A program made the position numbers and the translations under genes. A stretch of DNA of 64,000 nucleotides from Diphasiastrum complanatum (Eukaryota; Streptophyta; Lycopodiopsida; Lycopodiales; Lycopodiaceae), in contig CM055104.1 of the NCBI GenBank assembly GCA_029204225.1, forward strand, positions 40,165,846 to 40,229,845, read 5' to 3'. Shown one piece after another: positions 1-10,761 of this stretch. Every line of letters starts with the position of its first letter. Within the stretch, counting starts at the first letter, position 1. Below the pieces are notes generated by a model. That model had not been told where the DNA came from. It saw only the letters and a program-made list of their open reading frames with translations, and made no database searches.

Positions 1-2637
1 CTCCACGATCAATTCCTACTAAGAAGGCTAAGCGAGCAGATGTAGTCTAGCATGATATGCCTGAACATTTTAAACGTTATACATTGGATGATGTGGTTAT
101 CATGTTACCCAAAGCACATCGTGAACCCGAAGAGCAGGTGCCATAATCAAAAGATGTTTACGATGGCCTAGCTAGGACACAGCCTATGAATCTTGCTGAA
201 CTAAGAGAACCAGAAAAGATTGTACAAGTTGGATCACAACTTAATCTTGCATAGTATCAAGCACTCCGAATGTTACCAATTAAGTATCAAGATTGCTTTG
301 CACGGACTTATCAAGATCTGAAGGGTATTCTGATGTCAGTTATTGAACACCTATACCTTTAGTACTTGATGCAGTTCCAAAGGTTACAAAGTCCTATCGC
401 TGTAATCCTAATGTTGCGGATCTGATAAAGAAAGAGCTTCAAGGACTGCTTGACGTCGATTTCATTTATGAGATCGAGCATACATAATGGGTTTTACCGA
501 TTGTCATTGTTCCTAAGAAGAATGGGAAATTGAGAATTTGTGTGAATCTCAAGGCCTTGAACAAAGTCACACAAAAGGATCACTTTTCGTTACCTTTTAT
601 TGAAAGCATTTTGGACTGCCTTGCTGGAGTGGAAGCTTATAATTTTTTGGATGGATTTAGTGGTTACAACCAAGTCAAGATTGCACCTTTGTCACAAAAC
701 AGCTTTTGCAACAGAATGGAGCACCTATGCTTACAAAGAATGTCGTTTGGACTCTATAATGCACCAAGTTTGTTTCAAAGAGTAATGCAATTTTTTAAAG
801 ATTATTCACAAAAAGTTCGTGCAGTTTGTGTTTATGGGTCATGCGAACTACTATCAAATTTTTATTATCTTCTTTGCGGATTTAGCAAGACCTATATACA
901 AACTAACTATTGTTTCTATTTGGACAGTCGAGGCATTAGAAGCCTTTGAAAAATTAAAAAAAAACATTAATTTCATCACCAATATTGCGTTCTCTAGATT
1001 GGACGGTTGAGTTTCATGTTCACACTGATGCCTCGAAATATGCAATTGGATCAGTTTTGACGCAACCAGATGACTATAAGAATGACTATCCAATACGATT
1101 TGCAAGCAGACAGTTTACAGATCCAGAGAAGAACTATTCAACAATAGAACGTGAAGCGTTCGCCATGATTTTTTCTGTACAAAATTTCGTCCTTACCTTA
1201 TGGAAACGCACTTTGCATTTTATATGGATCACTAGAAATTACTTTACTTGGTAAACAAGACGTGCAATACTGGGCGTATTGCAAGACGGTTACTGTTATT
1301 GACTGAATTTGACTTTCGAATTGTGGTTCGAAAGGGAAAGCAACATTATCTAGCCGACCACGTTTCGCGAATTGAATCCACACTAGTTGATACTGAAGTG
1401 GATGATGAATTACCAGCCGCTGCATTATTCTATGTAGAAGCAGTACCTGAGTGGGCAGCGGATATTGTTGAGTACCTGATGCTAGGACAACCAAATGACT
1501 TTTTGACAAAAGTACAAAAGAGGCAATTGATTCATAAGGCTCAACCTTATCAATTGATTGCAGGACAATTGTATCGTCATGGATCAGAGAATATTCTACA
1601 TAGATGTGCTTTACTGCATGAAATACCAGATTTAACCATGTTTTCACATGATGGCATGGGTGGAGGACACTTCTCTACAGATATTACTGTTCGTAAACTT
1701 TTGCAATCAGGTTGTTGGTGGCCTATGCTTCATAAGAACACAGAAAATTATATTCAGACATGTGATGTTTGTCAACGAGCATGACGGCCTACTAGATAGA
1801 ACTATGAACCCTTGCATCCAATTTTATCGCAAGCGCCATTTGAAAAATGAGGATTGGATTATATTGGTCCTATTCATCCTGCTGCACGAGGATCTCAGGC
1901 CCGATACACTATCGTAGCAACTGATTATATGACCAAGTGGGTTGAAGCCAAAGCTGTCAAAGTTGCTGATGCGAAATCTATGGCCAAGTTTCTCTATGAA
2001 AATATTATTATCAGATTTGGATGTCCGATTGAGATTGTCAATGACCGAGGTACACACTTTATTAATTAAACGATAAAGTGTTTACTGGAAGATTCATTTG
2101 TTATACACAGATTTAGTACTCCTTATTATCCCAGAGGGAATGGCCAAGCTGAATCTTCCAATAAGATTCTCTGCACTATTATGATGAAAACAGTTGAAGC
2201 GAGTCGATCTGATTGGGAACATAAACTGTATGCAGCATTATGGACATTCAGAACCACTTACAAAAATAGTACAAATCAAACATCCTTTCAACTAGTTTAT
2301 GGTCAAGATGTTGTCATGCCGATTGAATTTTTAATACCATCTTTACGCATAGCAGCAACAGAACGGTTAAATGATGATAAGTCTTTACAACTACGTCATG
2401 AAGCGTTGCACAAATTGTGTGAAACAAGATTGATGGCAGTTCATGCGCTAGCAGCAGAGAAAGCCCACCGTAAGGTATGGCATGATCGTCGAGTACACAA
2501 AAAAAATCTAAAAGCAGGAGATCTTACACTGATGTACAAAACCGAGCTGATCAAGAGAAAATTGAAGTTTATACTCCTGTGAATGGCAGTCGATTACGCA
2601 AGTTTTGGCAACCCGCTCCGCCAGTTCAGCAAGCATG
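1..2637 (+). pseudogene. Decayed Ty3/gypsy pol (RT, RNase H, integrase)
   Basis: Ty3/gypsy polyprotein remnant read in several frames. In order: protease-RT linker (1-480), RT fingers with PKKNGKLRICVN and the LDGFSGYNQVKIA stretch (about 510-690), RNase H (about 1010-1190, HTDASKYAIGSVL and EREAFAM), the integrase HHCC zinc finger with GCWWPMLHKN and CDVCQ (about 1640-1775), the catalytic core (DYIGPIHPA, NDRGTHFIN; 1854-2170) and the C-terminal part to about 2637. The RT palm carrying the YxDD motif is missing: the frame jumps near 815-835 from FQRVMQ-like residues to the RT/RNase H connection. Many stops and frameshifts make it inactive. The integrase closely resembles those at 28870-29100 and 60320-61624, so these are probably one family. 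The element starts before the window. Confidence 0.9.
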
Positions 2638-2681
2638 ATCCAAATGGTTTTTATTTTTATTTGTTTTTTAATTTTTTGTAT

Positions 2682-3350
2682 TTAATTGTTAACTTTGTTT
2701 GGAAAAGAGGGTAAAAATAAAATATGAAGAAAGATTGATGAGCAAAAGTCAGAAAAGTCATCAGAATGGAAAAAGAGGAAGGAAAGTATTTTCAAAAAAA
2801 TGATTTTCTCCTCCACGGACTTTGGTCTTTGGAAGTCCCGGCTGGCAGATATCGTGCGTGAACCTCTAGATGATGTGGCTTGGCTTTGGCTGGTAGTTGC
2901 GCCTTGGCCCTGGTCTTGCGTCTCAACAGCCGTATCCGTCTGCCCTTGGTCCTGGCCTTCAGACCCTTGATCTTGTTGAAATCCCCCTACTGCCTGTTGG
3001 CTCTGGTCTTGGCTTGTACTGGCCTGTGCAGCGTCAAAAGTAGGTGGTGGTGGAATTACCACAGGGGTGGGCTGGGCCTTCGTTTCCATGAATTTTAGGC
3101 AGGCCTTGAGGGCTTGCTTGGCCTGGGCGAGCTCATGCGTTGTGCTTGCCTGATATTTGTTGAACTCTGTCTGGTAGCTGTTTAAGATTTGGCTATATAC
3201 CTGCACCTGACGCTGTAGAAGATTCATTTCTGATTGAGAAAGCGGCCTTGAGTCCGGTGCAGGTTGAGCTAACCAGACGAGCTTTTCTTCTTGTAAGGCT
3301 TTGACCTCCGTCCCTAGGGGCCCTACAAGAGTTTCAAATATTGGTTGTTC
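2682..3350 (-). CDS. Antisense Q-rich, coiled-coil-like ORF beside gypsy integrase
   Basis: Open frame on the strand opposite to the adjacent pol. It stays open from about 3350 and has a Met at 3227 giving 181 residues. The N-terminal part (MNLLQRQVQVYSQILNSYQ, then heptad-like A/L/K residues) looks like a short coiled coil. A Pro-rich stretch follows, then a Gln/Ser/Thr-rich low-complexity tail with many DQGQ-type repeats, ending in a hydrophobic stretch that may be read-through. It stops about 45 bp from the end of the integrase. Plant Tat-lineage gypsy elements are known to carry extra ORFs, sometimes antisense, between integrase and the 3' LTR; this could be such an ORF, or the tail of an inverted second element. 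No catalytic motif is visible and I do not recognise a family. Confidence 0.45.
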   Translation of the reverse strand, partial: EQPIFETLVGPLGTEVKALQEEKLVWLAQPAPDSRPLSQSEMNLLQRQVQVYSQILNSYQTEFNKYQASTTHELAQAKQALKACLKFMETKAQPTPVVIPPPPTFDAAQASTSQDQSQQAVGGFQQDQGSEGQDQGQTDTAVETQDQGQGATTSQSQATSSRGSRTISASRDFQRPKSVEEKIIFLKILSFLFFHSDDFSDFCSSIFLHILFLPSFPNKVNN

Positions 3351-4844
3351 GGCTTTGTAGATGATAGGGCAATAATCAAAAGGCTACATATGCCAACCCC
3401 TGCATGTAGAAATAATTGCAACGGAGAGAATAGTGACAGAAACCTAGCGCTCGTAGGCCATGAATCTAGAATGCCAGATTATGTTGAGAGAGAAAGGATA
3501 TTGACTACCCCCTTGAGACATTATATATATGATCCCCTCCTTGATGGGATAGACCAATCCACTAGTGTGACTAGTAAGCCATCAACAAATGGGTGGAGTG
3601 AACTATCTTTTGACCAACTAAGTACATCACTTGATGTTGACCAAACGTCCATGAATGATGGAGGCACAAGCCCATATCAACCCATCAGCGATGATGAGAG
3701 CTTAGGATCTTCTGACAATATAGTAGAGGAATACCCACAAGAGGAGTCCCATGAAACTACCAGCTTGTATTTTGTAGATCTTATGCATGATACTGAGATG
3801 CCTCCTCTAGAATTAGAGGAGCAAGAAATTCTCTATGAGCACGATAGGTCGATAGAGACACCTGAAATAATGACTGAAAAAGGACTTGCTAGTGCCATAG
3901 ATGCATTCTTAGAGTCTCTTGAACAGAATGAGGGTGAAAGGAAAGATCATACACCATCAAAACTAGATGCCATCGAAGAAAAGCATGTCATATTAGAGGA
4001 CCTTTTGATCGAACCTCAACTAGAGTCACATCTAGTTGAAGGACCGCAACTAGATCTAGATGGATTCTCATTCGCCGAACTAGACTTGGCTTTACAAGTT
4101 TCGATACAAGAGGCTAGCCTATTGCCTAGAAAACAAAGTCTAGCCACAAATACCAGGAGTTTAGCAGGAGATTCACCTCTCCTACTCCCAAAAGTCATTA
4201 AAACCCAAGAGCAGTCACCACAAGAACGCACAATGCCAAATCTTCTTGAGGATCAAGAAGATAGTACTGCCGATCTACAAATAGCAATAGCACTCTCACT
4301 ACAAGAGTGGAAAACACCTTCAGATATCCACATAGATGACATCCAATCAAAAATAGAATTAGGAGAGTGCTCAACTCGATATGACAATGAAGATGAGATA
4401 TCTAATCCAGTTGAGAGTTATAGTGATGAATCTAAGTGGGAGACCATATCTGAAGATGGAATTGAACCAAAGCCCAATGAGGTGGTGGATGATGAAGCAA
4501 AAAGTGACGAAGAGATGATGGATGATGACATACGGTCAGAACAGGGACCGATGGTAGAAAGTACAGTTGAGCTAGACATGGGCCTCGAGGATCACACTAA
4601 TCAGAACATGGAAGTAGAAATTTTAGCTGAAGATGACCATCGACAACTGACTGTGCAAACACCTAGCCCTCTATCTATCGCACCATTGACACGAAGAGTC
4701 ACTCAGCCAATAGTTATTCTTGATGATATTGGAAGGAAACCAAGAATAGTAGGCTCCCTACCTCAATTTCACGGAAGCACTGATGAAGATGCCTATAGAC
4801 ATATCCAGGAATTTGACACGCTGATGTTCACAACACTGTCATAA
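3345..4844 (+). CDS. Acidic gag-like protein with two ubiquitin-interacting motifs
   Basis: Uninterrupted 499-residue frame, unusually long for this decayed neighbourhood. It is strongly acidic, with D/E clusters at roughly 110-135, 150-165, 345-400 and 400-425. Two segments match the UIM pattern hydrophobic-x-x-Ala-x-x-x-Ser-x-x-Glu exactly: ELDLALQVSIQEA (L246, A249, S253, E256) and DLQIAIALSLQEW (L311, A314, S318, E321). UIMs bind ubiquitin in proteasome and endosomal proteins. The C-terminus (LPQFHGSTDEDAYRHIQEF, about 471-491) is the start of a retrotransposon gag domain that continues after a frameshift in the next entry. The true start may be the Met at residue 16, because the first residues overlap the antisense ORF. 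I infer a gag precursor with a long acidic N-terminal extension. No protease or RT is fused to it. A captured host segment is the alternative. Confidence 0.6.
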   Translation: MFGFVDDRAIIKRLHMPTPACRNNCNGENSDRNLALVGHESRMPDYVERERILTTPLRHYIYDPLLDGIDQSTSVTSKPSTNGWSELSFDQLSTSLDVDQTSMNDGGTSPYQPISDDESLGSSDNIVEEYPQEESHETTSLYFVDLMHDTEMPPLELEEQEILYEHDRSIETPEIMTEKGLASAIDAFLESLEQNEGERKDHTPSKLDAIEEKHVILEDLLIEPQLESHLVEGPQLDLDGFSFAELDLALQVSIQEASLLPRKQSLATNTRSLAGDSPLLLPKVIKTQEQSPQERTMPNLLEDQEDSTADLQIAIALSLQEWKTPSDIHIDDIQSKIELGECSTRYDNEDEISNPVESYSDESKWETISEDGIEPKPNEVVDDEAKSDEEMMDDDIRSEQGPMVESTVELDMGLEDHTNQNMEVEILAEDDHRQLTVQTPSPLSIAPLTRRVTQPIVILDDIGRKPRIVGSLPQFHGSTDEDAYRHIQEFDTLMFTTLS

Positions 4845-4849
4845 ATCCA

Positions 4850-5236
4850 ATGCATAGAATGATGTTGTTTTCCACAACTCTAGTAGGAGAATCTAGACGG
4901 TGGTACTATAATTTACCCAAAGCTTCCATTACCACCTTGGAGAAAACCATCTTAGCCATGATGAAAACTATAAATCATATTGTACCATTGAAAGGGGACA
5001 CCAAGCCAATACAACGTGGTAAATCACCACTTAATAGTCCCACTTTTGTAGGAGGTGCTGCACCTGTACATCCCAAGACCTTTTGCAGATATTGTAGGGA
5101 GTGTGGCCATTCAGAGGATGGATGTTCGTCACAAGAGAATGGTTTGAATATTAGAAATCAAAGGAAAGAACGGATAGGCCATGGTGTCATGGATGACGAT
5201 TTACTTAGAACCTACCAAACTTGGAGTCAACCATAG
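4850..5236 (+). pseudogene. Gag domain C-terminal part with CCHC zinc knuckle
   Basis: Continuation of the preceding gag in another frame; the frameshift lies near 4825-4845, with part of the gag domain apparently deleted. GESRRWYYNLPKASITTLE is typical of Ty3/gypsy gag (retrotransposon gag family). CRYCRECGHSEDGC (about residues 77-90) fits the CX2CX4HX4C nucleic-acid-binding knuckle. A TAG ends the frame at 5234-5236, but the same frame stays largely open downstream. Gag would form the virus-like particle and bind the element RNA. Confidence 0.75.
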
Positions 5237-6540
5237 ATAGATTGTAGAGTGATCTCTAAGGGTGATGTGACTAGAACGGAAGGAGAGAAGCCCTCAATAA
5301 ACTTGGCAGAAACGCTCATAGAGAAGAAACAACTGAGGGTAACCCAAGATAGGGTATGGACAGACATCTCTAATGAAGAGTGTGAGGGAGCAAGTAAGCG
5401 GCTGGTAGACTCCAAAGACACTGAACCTAGGGACAGATCATCCTCAATAGCTACTATTGGAATAGAAGAACATATACCCTTGATTGGAAGTTGTATAGAT
5501 GAAGAAACAACCTCCTTAGAAGTTAGTATGAGGCCATTCCCCTTGGAATCAAGACAAACCAGAGGGATTATACTTCGAAGGAAACCTATCAAGACCAGAT
5601 TATTCCTTAGGAATATACAGACTAGGATTTGGGAATGCAATCTTGCAAAGAAAGTAGTTTTGGGTGACAAGTATGGATCTACAAGCATATAAAGCCATGG
5701 ACATCAGATACAAGGGGTTGGATTAGATCTGCAAGGTTATGGGCTAGCCAATCATACAAACCTATAGACTAACGGGTTTAATGCAATTTTTCAGGATAGA
5801 CAAGACAAGACCAATAACAAAAGGCCCCCACAACACTCAATAGAAATACTCATCCCCGAGGTGACTAGGGCGAGAGTACTGACAATAACCCAGAGCGAGT
5901 TACGGACAGACCCACCTAGGAAAGAGTGGATGAAAGGGTGTGATCGGCAGGTGAGTCTTGGAAAGTCCACTAAGTCTGAGAAGTTGATATCGTTTGCATC
6001 TGTTGTTAACCCACATGACCAAACTGTACCTCCTGACGAGGACAGTAAAGGCAACTTAGACTATGCAGAAATATAGGAGATAGTATGGATAGCCCCTGTA
6101 GATTACCCCCCTAAAACTAGATCCATAGGTTGTTGTGTAACGAAGCAAGAAAACGATAAGAATCATGAACCCCCACTTGATGTATTTGATCAGGAAACAT
6201 TTGATATCCAACACTTATTCGAATATCAAAAAGCGACAATAGCTGACCACATGGTGGTAAACTTTTATAATTTTATCCAAGATAGTACTGGAACACCATA
6301 TCATCTGTTCCTTTGGACAAAGAACTACCCAACTACATCAGTAATGAAGAATCCGAGCATGAAGAAAATGTGGTGGTAGGATATTTCCTTGAACCAAATG
6401 GTGACCTAGATCTTTTGGCCACCTATCATATACACGAACGACTGAATATGCCAAAGAGAAATAGGACAAAAAACAATGAAGTGCAAGTTAGGGTTAAAGC
6501 GCATGGTGAATACCCAGACAACAAGGTGGATGCTGGATAG
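5237..6540 (+). pseudogene. Decayed tail of the gag-like ORF, no pol domain
   Basis: The frame of the zinc-knuckle piece continues with only three more stops (5690, 5765, 6074) to about 6350, then shifts to another frame that ends at 6538-6540. The content is charged and hydrophilic (pieces at 5249-5692, 5861-6076 and 6313-6540). There is no protease DSG/DTG, no RT YxDD and no integrase motif. With the two previous entries this makes a decayed reading frame of about 1,060 codons that is gag-like only at its middle. Mutational density is low compared with the surrounding copia and gypsy remnants. Function unknown; a non-autonomous gag-carrying LTR element is my best inference. Confidence 0.5.
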
Positions 6541-7035
6541 ATGCAGTAAGGTGACATCAGTACACCCTTATCCCTGATTTCACATGGGGGAGTCGAGGGG
6601 TGGTAAGATTGACTTTACTTTGCCGTTTTGGTTTTTTATTTGTTGGTCAACGTTCTATCTTGCTTTAAAATACCACTAGAAAAATAGAAAAAAAAAATTT
6701 GTTTCAGTGTATAAATATGAGAGTTATTGTTACTGCATGTGAGATCCACACACACTAAAAACTATGATCTACATGTATCACAGATGAGTCAAAATCCATT
6801 GCACCCACCACTACACTCGCATCATGTAGGCATAGTGTGCTTGGTCATTTGATTGCAAGACTATCTCATGCATCCATACCCCTTGCATTCTGCATATACT
6901 CTAAGCTACATAGGGCCTAACATATTTCCTCCTATGAGCATGAGTGTCTGATCAGAAGCATAAAAGGGAGGGTAAGAGAGGAAAAAGTGGGAATAGAAAC
7001 AATAAAGTGGGGTGGGGAGTGACTCCATCACCCAC
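6541..7035 (+). other. Non-coding 3' region of the gag-like unit
   Basis: No gene is visible. Purine-rich runs (GGGGGAGTCGAGGGG near 6584 and GTGGGGTGGGGAGTG near 7007) resemble polypurine tracts that prime plus-strand synthesis beside a 3' LTR. I cannot define the LTR edges because no second copy lies in the window. Confidence 0.3.
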
Positions 7036-7047
7036 GCTCTGATACCA
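7036..7047 (-). promoter_or_regulatory. Primer binding site, initiator Met tRNA, minus strand
   Basis: GCTCTGATACCA is the reverse complement of TGGTATCAGAGC, the usual LTR-retrotransposon primer binding site for initiator methionine tRNA. A TGTTAGG start resembling an LTR edge follows at 7059. This marks a minus-strand element whose body would lie to the left. Confidence 0.6.
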
Positions 7048-7058
7048 AGTTACTTTTT

Positions 7059-7742
7059 TGTTAGGATCTAGTGTAGTATGCATATCACATCAAACATTCA
7101 CCATAACTATACAACTCTCAAGCTCTCATAGATGGCACAACAAAAATAAATGTATTATAAAGAAAAAATTGTACATATAGTAAATACTCAAACTGCATGT
7201 CCCTAACAAGTGTCACTAAATTGGCCTACCACTTGCTAAACTATAGTTAGGCCAAATATTAGCCTTATATACTGACAAACCCAAGACATGCCCTCGAGTA
7301 TAGCATAACGAAACCAAAATCAACTATATAGGCTAACTTCCTATCCGTGTGGCTACTCGGCTAATCCAAGTAGCTAGTTACAGGACGAGTGCCCGAATGG
7401 GGTCAAATTCTAATTACTTCCACAAATATAGTAAACTGACTAATTGTACATTTATTATAATATCACATTTGAAGCTTACATAAAACTATGCATCAAATCA
7501 GCTATGATTTCTAACTAGATATAGTAGTTAACTATTTTACAAACTTTTCAAGTCCGATTTTTTTGAATAAAAGCAGCATGCATTTTTCAATTCCAATTAT
7601 TGTTTTTTTTTATTCTTATTTTGAGCAAATGTATAATCTTGCATGAAATTAAGTAAAATTTCAATTCTACGATTTCTAGATATATTATTTCATAGTATGT
7701 AGATGTGATTAAAAAGTGCTACACATTTATTATTTTTCAACA
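7059..7742. repeat. LTR-like DNA between two head-to-head primer binding sites
   Basis: AT-rich non-coding segment starting TGTTAGG and ending ACA immediately before a plus-strand primer binding site. The minus-strand site at 7036 and the plus-strand site at 7743 point away from each other, so this stretch should contain the 5' LTRs (or remnants) of two divergently oriented elements. The internal boundary is not visible. Confidence 0.45.
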
Positions 7743-7754
7743 TGGTATCAGAGC
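7743..7754 (+). promoter_or_regulatory. Primer binding site of the copia fragment
   Basis: TGGTATCAGAGC follows an LTR-like CA end at 7741-7742. It is complementary to the 3' end of initiator Met tRNA and lies 209 bp before the gag start at 7963, as expected for a plus-strand copia element. Confidence 0.7.
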
Positions 7755-7962
7755 TATGTTACAAATTTAAATCAGACTCTAATCTGAATAAGAGCATTCA
7801 TTATCACAAAAAATTATGTTTTTGATTTCTAGCAAAATAGTATTCTGCAATTTTGCTCAAATCATATATCTACTCATAATTTTAGATTGGAAATTCATTG
7901 GTTGTGATTTCTATGAAGATATTATCATATTGCAGATTACTCATCGTTAGTCAATTTTACAA

Positions 7963-9390
7963 TGGAGTTGACATCATCAAATTCATCTTTCATTGATAAA
8001 AATAATGGTAATAACTATCATATGTGGAAATTTGAGATGAAAGTTATTTTTGTACCCAAAAAGTTATGGGATGTCATTGAAGCCATGTAGCTTAAATCTT
8101 TTATTAAAAAGCTATAGTTACAAGATGGAAAAAAAGGATGAAAAGACTTCTATACTCATAACTCTAAACATCAAATATTCTCAGATCAATTATATTATGT
8201 CACTACAACCTCCAAGAAAGCTCGAGATATTTTAAGCACACTCTATAACATTAGAGATGTGACTTCTAAGCTTTATTTGAGAAAGGAATTTTTCTCATTC
8301 AAAATGATTGATGGAGATTTTATCTCAAATCATTTAAACAATTTCAAAAATTTATTTGAAAAAATGTCTGCAATAAGTGCAATCATAGATGATTCAAATG
8401 CAATTATGATTCTTTTATCAAGTCTTCCTAAAGCTTTTGAAAATTAGACAATGATAATTTCTACCCAATAAGGTCTAACTCTATCTAGAGTATCTTCTAT
8501 GTTATTAAAAGAAGAAATAGAAAGAAATGGCTTATCTTCTATTACAACATGAGATTCACATGATTTTTACTCGAAGAAAGAAAACAAAAAATGTTGAAAA
8601 AAAAAACATGGTCACCTATCAATTTTTAGCAAAATAAAGAACAATCAAAGGTCACCTACAATTCATTTTCTTCAGCTTCTAAAATAGGATTATTCAATAA
8701 GTATTGCAAGAAGAAGAGACATTTATTGGAGGATTGTCAAATTCTCAAATACAACAATAAGAAGCCAAACAAGCAACATCAATTTTCTCAACAACAAACA
8801 AATGTTGCAACAACAACAACTTCTCGACCCAATGATAAAGATGAAGATGGGAAAACTTTTATGACAAAGACTAAAGACAAACAAGATAATGAATTTTGGC
8901 TTGGACTCGAGAGATTACCCAACACATGATAAATCGTCTAGACTGGTTTCAAAAGTACAACTCTTTCAACACTCAAAGGCATGTTCATTTGGGTGATAGT
9001 AACATACATCGTATTCATGATAAATGTACTGGTAAGCTATAGTTTTAGTTTGATGTTGCCAAGTTAGCTCCAAATGTCTTTCATGTTCTAAATCTTACTA
9101 AAAATTTGCTCTCTATACACATAATAGTAGATTTGGAATACAAGGTTGAATTCAATAAAGAGGGTGCTGTTCTATATTTGATAAAAGTAGAAGACTAATT
9201 GCACTTGAAAAAAAAACAAGGTTATCTTTACAAGTTGAGTCACTACTATGCATCAACTACTCGAGCTCTTTTAACTACCACTTCAATGAGTAAGAACATG
9301 TTATGGCATTATAAGCTGAGTCATTTGAATTATAGTAGCAATCAATATATGTTAAATAAGAAGTGTTGGAAAGAGGTGTGTGAAAGATAG
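7963..9390 (+). pseudogene. Ty1/copia gag and protease remnant, 3'-truncated
   Basis: Starts with an ATG (MELTSSNSSFIDKNNGNNYHMW) typical of copia gag, where the NNYHMWKFEMK stretch marks the N-terminal gag domain. A gag core (8259-8447, LNNFKNLFEKMSAISAIIDD) and a knuckle-like piece (YCKKKRHLLEDC, about 8704-8739) follow, then the protease C-terminal region (about 9040-9180, FHVLNLTKNLLSI) and the gag-pre-integrase segment (MLWHYKLSHLNYSS, about 9298-9345). Stops and frameshifts occur throughout. The element breaks off near 9390 and integrase, RT and RNase H are absent. It belongs with the primer binding site at 7743. AT content is higher than in the other copia copies, consistent with age. 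Confidence 0.8.
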
Positions 9391-10760
9391 GCCAAATAGA
9401 ATCGAATAAAAAGAATTCAAACGACAAGAATTAAAACTTATCGTGCGCAGCGGAATAAACTATCTTTCTCTTTCTCTATACATAACTACACCTATCAATT
9501 TTGAACAAAGCAATAGTGGCAAAAGTCACATTCAATCTTATAGTAACTAACTTTGAAATCATTAGTACTACAATGATTAGCCAAACATTAAAGCATTGAA
9601 TTATCAAACAAATAATCAGTCGCGAAGAATTACAGAAACGCATACATTTTGAGATGAACTTGAACACAATAAGAAGATAGTATTGATTCAGTATGAAAAC
9701 CGAAAAAGATGTTAATGAGTACAGCAAGTTGAGGATCAAAGCCACGTACTCTAAGCTATATCTGAGCGGCTAAATATGTGTCTGAATTAAGCTTAACTAC
9801 TGATAAGCAGTAAACACAATAGCAATCATTAATCAACTCTAAAGAACTGAACTAGAATGCTCAATAGTATTCAAGCTCGTAGGCTTGAGAGAGAGAACGC
9901 CAACTATCCAATACTTGATGATTGATCTTCGTGCGTCAAATGCTTAAGATGTAGGAATATGAACAACTATTTATACTAAGCAATCAGGTCGCCAAATGCA
10001 TCATCCAGTTGGCTATGATGTGTTGACATCCATCCAATTAGGACTTCTCAGAAATTACTTGCTAATGAACTAATGCAAGTCGGTCTTTGGTCATAAATAG
10101 TTTGTCTGCCTAAATGAACCTAAATTGTCATGCAAAAAATGCGAAGGTCTTTACCAACTTCATTTTCTTAACATTTGAGACATCTAGCATTTTGTGAAAA
10201 AGCCGAAGTGAGAGAAAATCCCAAAAGACAAAAATTTCGAAAATGTCGACACTGTGAGCCATTTCTGAGTAGTTACGCAGACTCAAATTGTTCCTTCACC
10301 TTCGATTGAATGCGATGAGTTGTCTCCAAGTTGCACAACTCGAGAGTGGTTGAACGACTTGTACTCTTCCAAAATTGGTAGAGTTTCCTCCTTCTCATTA
10401 AGCATGAAAATAGTGTACAAATGGTGCCTTTTTATAAAATGGGGAAGGCCCTTGCCCTTCAATCCTATTGGCTAACATTCACAATGATCCTATCCATTCA
10501 TCTTGGACCCAACTTGATCCAAGGGTCCACAAAAAGTACATTGGTAATCACAAGATTCATGTGAGTCCCAATTTGGACCCAACTCTAAAAAGTAATCTCT
10601 AAGTTTAAAAATGACTTTGGGCCTCTAGTTTTATTTTGATTCCAAGGCCCAAGTCAAGTTTATTTTATTTACAACTTTACTTGCGTGCTCATTGGGCCAT
10701 GGGCTTATGCGCGCAGGATGCCATGCCCTCGCAACACATTTTATTGGATGATTTTATTTA
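9391..10760. other. Non-coding stretch, LTR-like
   Basis: No protein similarity that I can recognise on either strand. TTTATACTAAGC near 9970 and TTTTTATAAAATGGGG near 10431 could be TATA boxes of LTRs. A short inverted repeat, TGTTGG...CCAACA, lies at 10770-10789 just beyond its right end. No second copy lies in the window to define boundaries. Confidence 0.3.
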
Positions 10761-10761
10761 T

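Noticed and set aside
3345-6540. Could be an endogenous plant pararetrovirus (caulimovirid) polyprotein
   Set aside because: There is a gypsy-type gag and knuckle but no movement protein, RT or transactivator features, and LTR-type sequences surround it.
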